The notes: generated by a model from the letters alone, not told the origin. A DNA stretch of 64,000 nucleotides from Actinotignum schaalii (GCF_000724605.1 NZ_CP008802.1:372001-436000), one strand, 5' to 3'. Positions 51,854 through 61,476 are shown, counted from the first letter of the stretch. Program-made: numbers and translations.

Positions 51854-52693
51854 ATGGGTGCGCAGAAATTAGCTGCCGCGCGGGCCGCGCTTGCCCGTGC
51901 GGAATCCGCGGTGGGATTAGCCGGCTCGCAACCGCAGGTACAACCGCAGTCGGGCGGCAACGGGTGGGATCTCCCACCGGAACTTTCTCCACTTTTCCCG
52001 CGGGGCCTAGCTCCGGGGATGACGCTCGGAGTTAGCGGTTCGCGCATTGCGCTGGCTCTGGTGACCTCCCTGGTAAGCGCACAAGGTGCGTGGTGCATCT
52101 ATCTGGGTGTGCCTGATATGGGCTGGGAAGCCTGCGCCAGTTTAGGAAGCGATCTTCATCGGATTGTTACTATTCCCTACCTCCCTCCGGCTCGGAGCGG
52201 GGCGGCGCTCTCGGCCGCTATCGATCTTTTTGACGTGGTGATTGTGGGGAGCGCGCTGCGCCTAGATACGCGGGAACAGCGCCGGCTCGCGCAGCGGGCC
52301 CGTAACCGGGAAACTCTGCTTATTGCGGAAAATTGGCAGGTGCGGGACCGGGTGAATGCGCGCTATGAATCGGTGACGGGCCCGGCCAGCGGAAGCGGGC
52401 ATATCGCACATATCGCCGTGGAACTCCGCTCCGCGCGCGGTGCGCGCCTGCGTATTGCGTGGGATGCTACCGGCTGGCATCCGGCCGCGGGCTTGCGGGC
52501 AGTGCCATCTGTACGCGAAGCTGCTCCGGCTCTGAATAAGGTCGCACCGGTTTTGAATGAGGTAGCACCGGGTATGCACGGTGTCTCTTCGCGCCGCGCG
52601 GCGCCCGAGCGCTGGGTTCCGGGCGAACAGGCTCCCGGAACCGGGCTTCGTTTGGTGCCAGCTACCGGAGTGTGGGGGAGGTGCGGAGAATAA
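51854..52693 (+). CDS. imuA': SOS mutasome protein ImuA'
   Basis: A 279-residue RecA-fold-like protein of the mutasome. The region LAPGMTLGVSGSRIALALVTSL occupies the P-loop place, but GSGKT is degraded to SGSRI, so ATP binding looks lost, as in other ImuA'. The C terminus (about 215-240) repeats xAPxLNxV. The start at ATG 51854 is chosen because the upstream ATG at 51824 lies inside the LexA box. The stop overlaps the imuB start (TAATG). Confidence 0.85.
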   Translation: MGAQKLAAARAALARAESAVGLAGSQPQVQPQSGGNGWDLPPELSPLFPRGLAPGMTLGVSGSRIALALVTSLVSAQGAWCIYLGVPDMGWEACASLGSDLHRIVTIPYLPPARSGAALSAAIDLFDVVIVGSALRLDTREQRRLAQRARNRETLLIAENWQVRDRVNARYESVTGPASGSGHIAHIAVELRSARGARLRIAWDATGWHPAAGLRAVPSVREAAPALNKVAPVLNEVAPGMHGVSSRRAAPERWVPGEQAPGTGLRLVPATGVWGRCGE

Positions 52694-54279
52694 TGCGCCA
52701 AGCAACAGTATGGGTTCCTCACTGGCCCATTATCGCGGCGGAAATGGCGGGGATTGTGAGCAGAGAAAATCCCGTCGCGGTCGTGGAACACCACCGGGTG
52801 GCCAGCCTCAATATCTGGGCCTGGCAGAAAGGCGCCCGGGTGGATATGCCCACCCGGCAGCTGCAATCTCTCGTACCGCAATGCACCGTTATTCAACGTG
52901 ACGGGGCGCGGGAGTTGCGTTTCTTCGACCCGGTGCTACGCGCCATCTCCAATCGAGTGGCGCGCTTCTCGATGCTGGAACCGGGAGTAGTTATCTTTTC
53001 AGCCGCGGGCCCGGCACGCACCACAGGCGGAGAAGAACGCCTATGCGAAAGCATCGTGGGGGATATCGTTGATGCCGCCGGATGTGAAGCCCGGGTTGGA
53101 ATCGCGGAAGGAACCCTTCCTAGCCTGTGGGCGGCGCGCACCTCGCGCATTATCACCCCGGGCGCCTCCGAACAAGCGTTAGCCAGCCAACCAATCTCGC
53201 TTTTCCTTCTTGCCGCAACGTCATCAACCCGCCCCGCGCTCCGCGATTGCGTGGAGCTACTTCATGACCTGGGTATCACCACCATCTCGGATGTTATCGG
53301 GCTGGGGCAGCGTTCCCTCGTCACGCGTTTCGGGAATATCGGGCAATATATGTGGGATCTGGCCACAGCGCGCACCCTGCCCGCACACGAAGCAACCCCG
53401 GATACCCGTGATATATCCGTGGTAGCTACCTTTGATCCGCCCCTGAGCCACGCGGAACACGCGGCTTTTGCCGCGCGTAATCTCGCCGGGCAACTCGAAA
53501 CAAAAATGCGTGCCGGTGCGGCTGGCTCCGCCCGCCTGGATATCCGGGCGGGAGCCGCCTCCGGAGAAGTAATGACACGCAGCTGGCACCTCGAACTCCT
53601 CACCCAAGAAGATGTGGTGGATCGGGTGCGGTGGCAAATCTCCGCCTGGATAGCACAGCCCCGTGAGGCCAGCGAAGCGCTAGCGGAAACCCGTGGAGGT
53701 ATTACCCAATTAGAGCTGATAGCCCGGGATATTACTCCCGCGGGCAACCACCCGGCGCCCCTCTGGGGTGCGCGCACCACCAGCGATGCGGCAGCGGCGC
53801 GCGGGGCTCACCGCCTCCAAAGCCTTCTCGGTGAAGAATACGTGCGGGTACCCCGCCGGGTGGGAGGGCGCCTCCCCGAAGAAGATATACAAGAAATCCC
53901 CTGGGGCCAGGCGGTAGATACCTCCCGGGCTGGGCTTCCCTGGCCGGGCCGGCTGCCCGAACCCGCCCCGGTGCAGTTCCTGCGCACCCCCTATCCGGTG
54001 GCGGTGCTGTGTACCTGCGGGCAGCCACTCGCGATTGCCGCAACCACCGCATTGCACTGCCCGGGGGAGTGCCAGTGGCCATATCCGGCTACTATCCGCG
54101 CGCTTTTCGGCGTGGAAGATTCCCTCACGGTACTCGACTACGCCGGCCCCTGGGTGAGCGAACAACGCTGGTGGGCGCGCCCCACCCGGCGTGCCTATAT
54201 CCAAGCGGTCACCACAACCGGGGCGGTACTTCTCTATAGAGAACAGGAGCGCTGGTACCTTACTGCCAGCTACATCTAG
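52693..54279 (+). CDS. imuB: SOS mutasome Y-family protein ImuB
   Basis: A 528-residue Y-family polymerase homologue. The N-terminal VPHWPIIAAEMAG replaces the DxDxFF catalytic motif, and EPGVVIFSAAGPAR replaces the SxDE site, so it should be inactive like mycobacterial ImuB. It acts as hub for ImuA', DnaE2 and the beta clamp. The place of the mycobacterial clamp motif QLPLWG (its residues 352-357) is here HPAPLWG (about 352-358), so QL is missing. ATG at 52693 with GGAG upstream. Confidence 0.88.
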   Translation: MRQATVWVPHWPIIAAEMAGIVSRENPVAVVEHHRVASLNIWAWQKGARVDMPTRQLQSLVPQCTVIQRDGARELRFFDPVLRAISNRVARFSMLEPGVVIFSAAGPARTTGGEERLCESIVGDIVDAAGCEARVGIAEGTLPSLWAARTSRIITPGASEQALASQPISLFLLAATSSTRPALRDCVELLHDLGITTISDVIGLGQRSLVTRFGNIGQYMWDLATARTLPAHEATPDTRDISVVATFDPPLSHAEHAAFAARNLAGQLETKMRAGAAGSARLDIRAGAASGEVMTRSWHLELLTQEDVVDRVRWQISAWIAQPREASEALAETRGGITQLELIARDITPAGNHPAPLWGARTTSDAAAARGAHRLQSLLGEEYVRVPRRVGGRLPEEDIQEIPWGQAVDTSRAGLPWPGRLPEPAPVQFLRTPYPVAVLCTCGQPLAIAATTALHCPGECQWPYPATIRALFGVEDSLTVLDYAGPWVSEQRWWARPTRRAYIQAVTTTGAVLLYREQERWYLTASYI

Positions 54280-54281
54280 CC

Positions 54282-57200
54282 ATGACCACTCTTATCACTA
54301 GCTCTCCCTATGTCCCGTACGCGGAACTGCATGCCCACTCGGCTTTCAGTTTTCTTGACGGAGCCAACCTGCCCGAAGCCCTCGTGCAAGGCTGCCTAGA
54401 TCTGCGTATCGAAGCCCTCGCCCTCACCGATCACAATGGATTTCCCGGCGTCATGCAGCTCGCGCAAGCCGGGCGGGATACCGGCCTCCCCACCATCACC
54501 GGCACCGAAATAACGCTGGATAGCACCCAACTGCGCGAAGGCCCGGATCCGGAAGATGACCATCTTGTGTTCCTTGCCCGCACCCCGGCCGGATACCAGC
54601 ACCTCTCCCGCGCTATCGGAACGGCCATGCTCGCCAGCGGTGCAAAAGGAATTGCGCACCATACGCTGGCTCAGCTTGCCCGCAATAATGGCGATATTCT
54701 CGTCCTCACCGGCGGCTGCCGCAAAAGCGCACTCCGCCGGATTCTTGACACCCAACGCGGCAGCGAGGCCCGCCGCGCCGCCCGGCAAGAACTTGACCTT
54801 CTTATCAGCACCTTTGGGAAAGATAACGTCGTCGTGGAACTCACCTCCCACGCCGGGCCGCTTGACGCACAGCGATGCGATCTTCTCGAAGAACTGGCCC
54901 GGGAAACCGGAGTTCGCGCGGCAGTAACAGGAAACGTCCACTACGCGCATCCCGCAGACCTCCCGATTGCCGATATATTCGCCGCCACCCGGGCCCGCCG
55001 CACCCTCGATGAGATAGATCCCTACCTTCCCGCCGCCGGGGCCTATTTACGCTCCGGCCACGACTGGCGCATCCTGCACCGCGGGCGCGAACGCTACCTG
55101 GAAGCCGCAGCCCGCATCGCCGAAGAATGCGCCTTTGACCTCTCCCTCGTCGCGCCGAATCTTCCCCCGTTCCCGGTCCCGGAAGGCTATACCGAAGCCA
55201 CATGGCTGAGGGAACTAGTGCTGCGCAAAGCCCGCGAACGCTACGGAACACCGGCGGACTACCCGCGCGCCTGGGAGGTAATCGAGCACGAACTCGAGGT
55301 CATTACCCAGCTGGGTTTCCCCGGATATTTCCTCATCGTGGAAGAAATAGTGGCCTTTTGCCACTCTCGCAATATTTGGTGTCAGGGGCGCGGCTCGGCC
55401 GCGAACTCCGCCGTATGCTTCGCCCTGGGAATCACCGCGGTCGATGCCGTGAAACACGCCATGCTTTTCGAGCGATTTTTATCCCCGGGGCGCTCGGGGC
55501 CACCCGATATCGATATCGACATCGAATCCTCACGCCGCGAAGAAGTCATCCAGCATGTATATGAACGGTACGGGCGTGCCTGCGCGGCTCAGGTCGCCAA
55601 TGTCATCTCCTATCGGCCCCGCTCAGCTATCAGAGATGTGGCCCGCGCCTTCGGATACCCGGAAGGTCATATCGATCAATGGGCATCGGCATTCCACCAT
55701 CGCAGTATCAGCCCGGGCGGCGGCGCCCAGCCCCAGCCCGCCGGGCTACCCGAACGCGTCGCTGCGCTGGCTACCCGGATACAGCAGCTCCCGCGGCATC
55801 TTGGAATCCATTCCTCCGGAATGGTGCTTTGCGACCGCCCGGTTATTGATGTATGCCCGGTGGGGTGGGCATCCAAACCGGGAAGAACAGTATTGCAATG
55901 GGATAAAGACGATTGCGCGACCGCCGGGCTCGTGAAATTCGATCTTCTCGGGCTCGGAATGCTCACCGCCTTGCGTATCAGCTTCACCGAACTCACCCGC
56001 CGCGGAATTCTCGCGCCCAACGGCCAGCCCCTCAGTTTGCATAATGTCCCCTCGGAGGACCCGGAGGTTTATGCCCTCCTCCAAGCAGCCGATACCGTCG
56101 GAGTCTTCCAGGTGGAATCCCGCGCGCAGATCGCCACCCTGCCGCGCCTGAAACCCGAATGCTTCTACGATCTGGTTATTGAGGTGGCTCTCATCCGTCC
56201 CGGCCCCATCCAAGGCGGATCCGTCAATCCCTATCTGCGGCGCAAACAGGGGAAAGAAAAAGTGACCTATCCGCACCCGCTCCTGAAAAACGCGCTGGAA
56301 AAAACCCTGGGGGTGCCGCTCTTCCAAGAACAACTCATGCATATTGCCATTGACGCCGCAGGATTCACCCCCGCACAAGCCGACCAGCTCCGCAAGGCCA
56401 TGGGCTCGAAACGCTCCGCGGCCCGCATGGAACGCCTGCGCGGCCAACTCATGGAAGGCATGGAAAAACAGGGGATTACGGATCCGGAGGTGCGTGCGGA
56501 GATCTATGAGAAACTCGCCGCCTTCGCTGAATTCGGTTTCCCCGAATCCCACGCCTTTTCCTTCGCCTACCTCGTTTATGCTTCCGCCTGGCTGAAAGTT
56601 CACCACCCGGAAGAGTTCTATATGGGTCTGCTCAATGCGCAACCGATGGGCTTTTACTCCCCGCAATCCCTCGTTGCCGATGCGAGGCGGCATCACCTCG
56701 TGGTGCGGCGGGCCGATGTCACGCATTCGCACGAACACGCCAGCGTGGAAGAACTACCCGATACGCAAGATCATCCGAAACGGGAACACCCGCGTATCCA
56801 CGTGGATAGCCGCCGCTACCTCCAGCTCGGGCTCAGCAGCATCAAGGGCCTCGGGAGTGCGGCCACACAGCGAATCCTCACGGCCCGCGCCCGGGCACCC
56901 TTCCGTGACCTCGCTGACCTAGCGCAGCGCGCCCGGTTGAAAACAGCAGATATCGAAATTCTTTCCCGCGCCGGAGCCACAGACAGTTTGGGCGTAAGCA
57001 GGCGGGAAGGCGTCTGGATAGCCCAGGCAGTGAGCAATGCTGAGTTAGCACACGGAAGCACATATCAGCCCGCGATCCCCGGAACCGAACCTTTCGGTGC
57101 GGTGCCCCAGCTCCCGGCCCTCACCGCCGTGGAACAAGCCCATGCGGACCTGCGCGCCACCGGAATTTCTCCCGATTCCTACCCGACGCAATTTATTCGC

Positions 57201-57533
57201 CCGGCCCTCACCGCACGCGGGATCCTCACGGTGTCCGCGGCATCCATGCACCCTGAAAAAAGCAGGTGCAAAGTGGCCGGACTGGTTACCCACCGCCAGC
57301 GGCCCCATACCGCGAAAGGAATTACCTTCCTCAACCTCGAGGATGAAACCGGGATGCTCAACGTCCTTATCACCCCGCAGCTATGGGAACGCTATCGGGA
57401 GATTGCGCGCACCTCGAACGCCCTGGTGATCCGCGGGATGGTCGAACGCGATGGCGGAGCCGCTGTGTTCCACGCGGATGGAATCGAAACTATCCCGCTC
57501 GGGATCAACCTGCCCTCCCGGGATTTCCGCTAG
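54282..57533 (+). CDS. dnaE2: Error-prone DNA polymerase DnaE2
   Basis: A 1083-residue C-family polymerase. The PHP domain begins ELHAHSAFSFLDG (about residues 15-27). Active-site acidic residues are in PPDIDIDIESSRREE (near 407), and a C-terminal OB-fold (ITFLNLEDETGMLNVLI) is present. It carries out error-prone lesion bypass with ImuA' and ImuB. It lies two bases after imuB, completing the SOS cassette. Confidence 0.95.
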   Translation: MTTLITSSPYVPYAELHAHSAFSFLDGANLPEALVQGCLDLRIEALALTDHNGFPGVMQLAQAGRDTGLPTITGTEITLDSTQLREGPDPEDDHLVFLARTPAGYQHLSRAIGTAMLASGAKGIAHHTLAQLARNNGDILVLTGGCRKSALRRILDTQRGSEARRAARQELDLLISTFGKDNVVVELTSHAGPLDAQRCDLLEELARETGVRAAVTGNVHYAHPADLPIADIFAATRARRTLDEIDPYLPAAGAYLRSGHDWRILHRGRERYLEAAARIAEECAFDLSLVAPNLPPFPVPEGYTEATWLRELVLRKARERYGTPADYPRAWEVIEHELEVITQLGFPGYFLIVEEIVAFCHSRNIWCQGRGSAANSAVCFALGITAVDAVKHAMLFERFLSPGRSGPPDIDIDIESSRREEVIQHVYERYGRACAAQVANVISYRPRSAIRDVARAFGYPEGHIDQWASAFHHRSISPGGGAQPQPAGLPERVAALATRIQQLPRHLGIHSSGMVLCDRPVIDVCPVGWASKPGRTVLQWDKDDCATAGLVKFDLLGLGMLTALRISFTELTRRGILAPNGQPLSLHNVPSEDPEVYALLQAADTVGVFQVESRAQIATLPRLKPECFYDLVIEVALIRPGPIQGGSVNPYLRRKQGKEKVTYPHPLLKNALEKTLGVPLFQEQLMHIAIDAAGFTPAQADQLRKAMGSKRSAARMERLRGQLMEGMEKQGITDPEVRAEIYEKLAAFAEFGFPESHAFSFAYLVYASAWLKVHHPEEFYMGLLNAQPMGFYSPQSLVADARRHHLVVRRADVTHSHEHASVEELPDTQDHPKREHPRIHVDSRRYLQLGLSSIKGLGSAATQRILTARARAPFRDLADLAQRARLKTADIEILSRAGATDSLGVSRREGVWIAQAVSNAELAHGSTYQPAIPGTEPFGAVPQLPALTAVEQAHADLRATGISPDSYPTQFIRPALTARGILTVSAASMHPEKSRCKVAGLVTHRQRPHTAKGITFLNLEDETGMLNVLITPQLWERYREIARTSNALVIRGMVERDGGAAVFHADGIETIPLGINLPSRDFR

Positions 57534-57681
57534 CTGCGCGGCAGGGCTGGGGGCGGGAGCAGCGGCGTCGTCGCTTAAAACCTCTTAGCGAAAAGAACGC
57601 AACCGGCCGCGAATCGATACGATAACGGAAGTTGCTCTCGACCTGGAGTATCACCCGCACAGAATCTGGAGGCACAAGGTT
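57534..57681. other. Gap between dnaE2 and the next gene
   Basis: 148 nt with a possible TACGAT -10 (about 57618). No LexA box and no clear terminator. Confidence 0.45.
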
Positions 57682-58146
57682 ATGGGTAAATATCGGGCAC
57701 TGTTGCGGCTTGCGCGTCGGATCGGCCCCGCCATCGTTTTCGTGATCACGCGTTACGGACCGCAGCTGCGCGCCCTCATCCGCGACAATCCGCAGATCGC
57801 TTCCAAACTCCAGGATCGCATGCATCAACTTGCCGGAAAAAAGCCGAATGAGCGGGACGCGCACAGCCTCAGCGGTCGCATCGAGATCCTCAAAGAACAC
57901 GTCACCTATCTCTACGCCTCGGCCAACACCGCTGATATTGCCGAAAAAGCCGCGGCGTGGCGCGCCGAACTCGACTCCATCGAACGGGCCATCCCCGTCC
58001 TCGACGCCATGGCCCGCGCGCAGCGGCTCACCGAACGGCGCAAGCTCTCCAATCGGATCGACGCGCTATCCCAACAGATTCTCTCCGCCAGCCTCAGCGA
58101 TTACATTGAAGACGCCATTATTGACGACGACGGGAGTGCGCGCTAA
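57682..58146 (+). CDS. Hypothetical helical protein
   Basis: A 154-residue, mostly helical, charged protein. The N-terminal KYRALLRLARRIGPAIVFVI could be a weak membrane-associating helix; a coiled-coil-like middle follows and the C terminus is acidic (DAIIDDDG). I do not recognise a family. TCTGGAGG about 10 nt upstream supports the ATG. The stop overlaps the end of the convergent GNAT-MazG gene by four bases. Confidence 0.7.
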   Translation: MGKYRALLRLARRIGPAIVFVITRYGPQLRALIRDNPQIASKLQDRMHQLAGKKPNERDAHSLSGRIEILKEHVTYLYASANTADIAEKAAAWRAELDSIERAIPVLDAMARAQRLTERRKLSNRIDALSQQILSASLSDYIEDAIIDDDGSAR

Positions 58147-59195
58147 TCGCGCGGGGAGAGCCCCAAAGCTCGCGGAATATCCGGATTGAAAAAATTCGGG
58201 CCCTTGAGCACCTTGCCGTCCTCCCGGTAAATCGGCCGCCCGTCCGCCCCGAGCTTCGACAAATTCGAGGCCTGCACCTCGGCAAGCACATCGGCCATAG
58301 GAATGCCCAGTTCCAGGGCCATCCCGTAAATCACGTATACCAAATCCGCGAGCGCATCCGAAATCTCAACGATATCCCGGGTTTCGTCATCCAGATCCAC
58401 AGCCCGCGCGAAAGCCGCGCTGATCTGTTCACCGGCCGCCTTCCCGTAGGCGGCCGTCACCAATTCGGTAAATTCCTCCGCGATAAGGGACATGCGCATC
58501 GGCAGGCGCGGCCGATCCGCATTCGGCCCGTCGGTGACAATAGGAAGCGCGTACGTTTCGTGGAATTGGCGCACCAAATCCTCCGGGCAGCGCGGATCAG
58601 GAAAAGCCGGATGCTTCTCACCGGGGCCAAACCAGGCATGCGCGGGCTCCATAGCATCCCCGCGCTGGAGAGTTGCCTGGAACAAGCCGTAAACCTCGCC
58701 CTTATTCACCGTGACGGCCGGTCGGATACCGATAAAAGAAAACCCGAGCTTCCAGGCGACCTTCGCCGAAGCCCAATTGATATCCGAACCCTGCACTTCA
58801 CAATCCCAGTGCATCGCCGCCAGCTCGGTCTTATCGAAGAAATACTCCAGGACGGTGCGAACTGCCTCCGTCACCATCCCGGTATTACGAGCCTCTTTGG
58901 CAGCCCAAAAACCGAGCCGACCGATGCGCCCGTCTCCGGTCACATCCACTTGCACGCAGCCTAGCGGCGCGGAATCAGGCCCGCGGCGGATCAACCATAC
59001 CGGCGAACCATCAGACCACTTCTGCGGCGCGAACTCGGTGATGAACGCTTGGGCATCCGAGCGTGAATAGCCGGCCGGGATCGTGGTCCAGCGTTGAATA
59101 TCCGGGTCCGCGCAGATGGTGGCCAGCGCGGTTTCGTCCGCGGGGCGCGGAGCGCTAAGAAAGTACGACGGCGTGGTTAGTGTGAACTCCTGCAT
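58143..59195 (-). CDS. Fusion of GNAT acetyltransferase and MazG-like pyrophosphohydrolase
   Basis: A 350-residue two-domain protein. Residues 1-180 match RimJ/RimL-type GNAT acetyltransferases (LATICADPDIQRWTTIP, GRIGRLGFWAAKEARNTGMVTEAV, ASAKVAWKLGFSFIG). Residues about 215-340 match the MazG-like NTP-pyrophosphatase fold (RMSLIAEEFTELVTAAYG, DIVEISDALADLVYVIYG, SNLSKLGADGRPIYREDGKVLKGP). Such hydrolases remove aberrant nucleotides. TACACT is 6 nt before the ATG. The two activities in one chain are unusual. Confidence 0.85.
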   Translation of the reverse strand: MQEFTLTTPSYFLSAPRPADETALATICADPDIQRWTTIPAGYSRSDAQAFITEFAPQKWSDGSPVWLIRRGPDSAPLGCVQVDVTGDGRIGRLGFWAAKEARNTGMVTEAVRTVLEYFFDKTELAAMHWDCEVQGSDINWASAKVAWKLGFSFIGIRPAVTVNKGEVYGLFQATLQRGDAMEPAHAWFGPGEKHPAFPDPRCPEDLVRQFHETYALPIVTDGPNADRPRLPMRMSLIAEEFTELVTAAYGKAAGEQISAAFARAVDLDDETRDIVEISDALADLVYVIYGMALELGIPMADVLAEVQASNLSKLGADGRPIYREDGKVLKGPNFFNPDIPRALGLSPRD

Positions 59196-59201
59196 GGCTT
59201 T

Positions 59202-59207
59202 AGTGTA
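59202..59207 (-). promoter_or_regulatory. -10 box TACACT of the GNAT-MazG gene
   Basis: Minus strand, 6 nt before the ATG at 59195. Confidence 0.5.
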
Positions 59208-59224
59208 CGCAGGCCAGCAAGCCT

Positions 59225-59267
59225 ACAAAAACGCGAGGCCCGAACCGCATCATGGTTCGGGCCTCGC
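59225..59267 (-). terminator. Terminator of the M3 peptidase gene
   Basis: GCGAGGCCCGAACC (59233-59246) pairs perfectly over 14 bp with 59254-59267, loop 7 nt. On the minus strand it is followed by TTTTTG. Confidence 0.92.
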
Positions 59268-59309
59268 GGGAGCAATCAAGCTCAGAGCTCACGCAGTACG
59301 CTGAGACGC

Positions 59310-61334
59310 TTAGCTCTCCAACAACCCGTGCCGCTTGAGCAGCGCGGTGGCATCCACATCCCGCCCGAGCAGCGCCGCGAAGGACTCCTTCGGATCACGC
59401 GAATTACCCCGCGCGAGCACCTCACGGCGCAACTTCTCGCCAGCCTGGCGATTCAAGCCAAGATCGCCCTCGCGGGCGGCGTCGTTCTGGAACCACGCCA
59501 CCGTATCCGCGTCCAGGGCCTCGCACCAGGTGTAGGAGTAGTACCCGGCAGAATACCCACCGGAGAAAACGTGATTGAAGTAAGCGCTGCGGTAACGCGG
59601 GGGCACCAGGTCATGCTGCACGCCCGTGGCCTGCAAAGCTTTCTCCTCGAAGGCTTCAAAGTCCGCGGGGCTGGCCGGCACGTCGGCCTCACCGAGGCGA
59701 TGCCAGGCCTGATCCAGAAGCACCGCCTGCTCGATTTCGCACATGCGGAAGCCAGCGCCGTAGCCGCGCGACGCAACAAGCGCCTCGGTTTGGGCGGCGG
59801 GCAGCACCTCTCCGGTCTGGTAGTGGCGCGCGTAACGCGAGAGCACCTCCGGGTGCCGCGCCCAAATCTCATTGACCTGGGAGGGATACTCCACAAAATC
59901 ACGCGGAACATTCGTTCCGGCCACCGAAGGCCAGCGCACGTCGGAAAGGAAACCGTGCAGTGCATGCCCGAATTCATGGAAAGCAGTTTCCACTTCGTCC
60001 CAGCTCAGCAAGGTAGGCTCGCCGGGAGCCGGCTTGGTGATATTGAGGTTATTGCAGATAACCGAAGCGGGGGAGCCCTCCGCGGATTTCTGCACGATAG
60101 CGTGCATCCACGCACCCCCGCGCTTACCGGGCCGCGCGTAGTAATCACCCAGGAAGTAGCCGAGGAAAGTGCCGTCCTCTTCGGCAACCTTCCACACGAT
60201 CACGTCATCGGTGTACCCGTGTTCTTCGGTGCGGGTGAAAGTCAGGCCGTAGAGCCTATTAGCCGCGTAGAAAACACCCTTTTCCAGCACGTTATCGAGT
60301 TCGAGATACGGGGTGAGGGCCTCGTCATCAATGCTGAACTTTTCAGCGCGCGCCTGATTCTGGGCCCGCACCCAATCGCTGGCGGTGAAGCTCTCCTTCC
60401 CCCAGCGTTCCTTGACGAAGGCGGCCAGCTCCTCAGCTTCGGCAGCAACATTGCGGGCAATGGGCGCCATCATGGGGGAGAGGAGCGCATCGATATTTTC
60501 GAGCGTCCCGGCTGAAGAATTCGCGGCCACGTAGGCGGCATGGTTCGGGTAGCCGAGCAGCTTGGCGGCCCGGGCCCGCAGCCGCACCAGCTCCAGAATC
60601 GACTCGCGGGTATCGGTGGCCGCGTCATGACCATCGCAACGCCGCACGGACGCATCCAGGAGGCGGGCGCGGGCTGCGGCGTCGTCCAAATTATCCAGCA
60701 ACGGCTGCTGGGTGGGCAGGCGCAGGGTGGCGAGATAGGCGGCCGAGCTATCCGCGGCGGCGGCCTCCCCGGCCAGGCCTTCGCGCTGCGAAGCCGAAAG
60801 CCCGCTCAGTTCCGCTTCGGTGAACTCCACCGCGTCATCCAGGCCGGCCTGCACAATGCGCTGGCCGATCTCGGTGGAAAGCTCGGCCATGCGGTTATTA
60901 ATAGCGGCCAGTTCGCCGCGCGCGGCCTCGTCGAGCCCGGCGCCGGATTGCTGGCAGCGCTTGAGATGCTCACGGGCGGTATACGCGGTTTCCGGATCCA
61001 GATCCGCCTGGCACAGCTGCTCAAAACGCCGGTACAACCGCGGATCCATGTACAAAGCGTCCTCGTGCGCGGTCATCTTCGGGCTGAGCTCGGCCTCAAC
61101 GCGATCCCACTCCGCCCCGCCAATCGAGGAACAATAGGTGTAGAAAATCGAGGCTTCCACCTCAAGCTCTGCGCCGGAGAGTTCAAAGGGGCGCAAGAAA
61201 TTTTCAACGGTGGGCGCCTCGGTAACCTCGAGAAGAGAGGCGACGACGCCGCGCTGGTGCTCCATCAAATCAAGGACCCTGGCAAGCTGGGATGCCGGGG
61301 TCACATGCGAAAAATCAGGTAAGAGAGTATTCAT
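59310..61334 (-). CDS. M3-family zinc metallopeptidase (oligopeptidase A / Dcp type)
   Basis: A 674-residue cytoplasmic peptidase. The zinc motif HEFGH is at residues 453-457, with the downstream glutamate in FVEYPSQ (E482), and VFSGGYSAGYYSY near the end completes the family pattern. It degrades small peptides. I start at ATG 61334 (MNTLLPDF), because the longer frame reads through 24-bp repeats. TACCGT lies 7 nt upstream. Confidence 0.93.
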   Translation of the reverse strand: MNTLLPDFSHVTPASQLARVLDLMEHQRGVVASLLEVTEAPTVENFLRPFELSGAELEVEASIFYTYCSSIGGAEWDRVEAELSPKMTAHEDALYMDPRLYRRFEQLCQADLDPETAYTAREHLKRCQQSGAGLDEAARGELAAINNRMAELSTEIGQRIVQAGLDDAVEFTEAELSGLSASQREGLAGEAAAADSSAAYLATLRLPTQQPLLDNLDDAAARARLLDASVRRCDGHDAATDTRESILELVRLRARAAKLLGYPNHAAYVAANSSAGTLENIDALLSPMMAPIARNVAAEAEELAAFVKERWGKESFTASDWVRAQNQARAEKFSIDDEALTPYLELDNVLEKGVFYAANRLYGLTFTRTEEHGYTDDVIVWKVAEEDGTFLGYFLGDYYARPGKRGGAWMHAIVQKSAEGSPASVICNNLNITKPAPGEPTLLSWDEVETAFHEFGHALHGFLSDVRWPSVAGTNVPRDFVEYPSQVNEIWARHPEVLSRYARHYQTGEVLPAAQTEALVASRGYGAGFRMCEIEQAVLLDQAWHRLGEADVPASPADFEAFEEKALQATGVQHDLVPPRYRSAYFNHVFSGGYSAGYYSYTWCEALDADTVAWFQNDAAREGDLGLNRQAGEKLRREVLARGNSRDPKESFAALLGRDVDATALLKRHGLLES

Positions 61335-61341
61335 AGGCTTA

Positions 61342-61347
61342 ACGGTA
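61342..61347 (-). promoter_or_regulatory. -10 box TACCGT of the M3 peptidase gene
   Basis: Minus strand, 7 nt before the ATG at 61334. Confidence 0.45.
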
Positions 61348-61404
61348 GCGGGCCGGGGCGAACAAGTACCAGCACGGCCCGCAATCAAGATGCCGGCGTG
61401 GCGC

Positions 61405-61476
61405 GCGCGATAGGTACCAGCACGGCCCGCGCGATAGGTGCCCACATGACCCGCGCGATAGGTACCCGCACGGCCC
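61405..61476. repeat. Three tandem copies of a 24-bp repeat
   Basis: Units GCGCGATAGGTACCAGCACG+GCCC begin at 61405, 61429 and 61453; copy 2 is most diverged. A partial relative of the unit lies near 61367. They sit upstream of the M3 gene and the tRNA-Leu gene and do not fit either gene. Confidence 0.85.

Noticed and set aside
55746-56738. 330-codon antisense frame over dnaE2
   Set aside because: GC-driven shadow.
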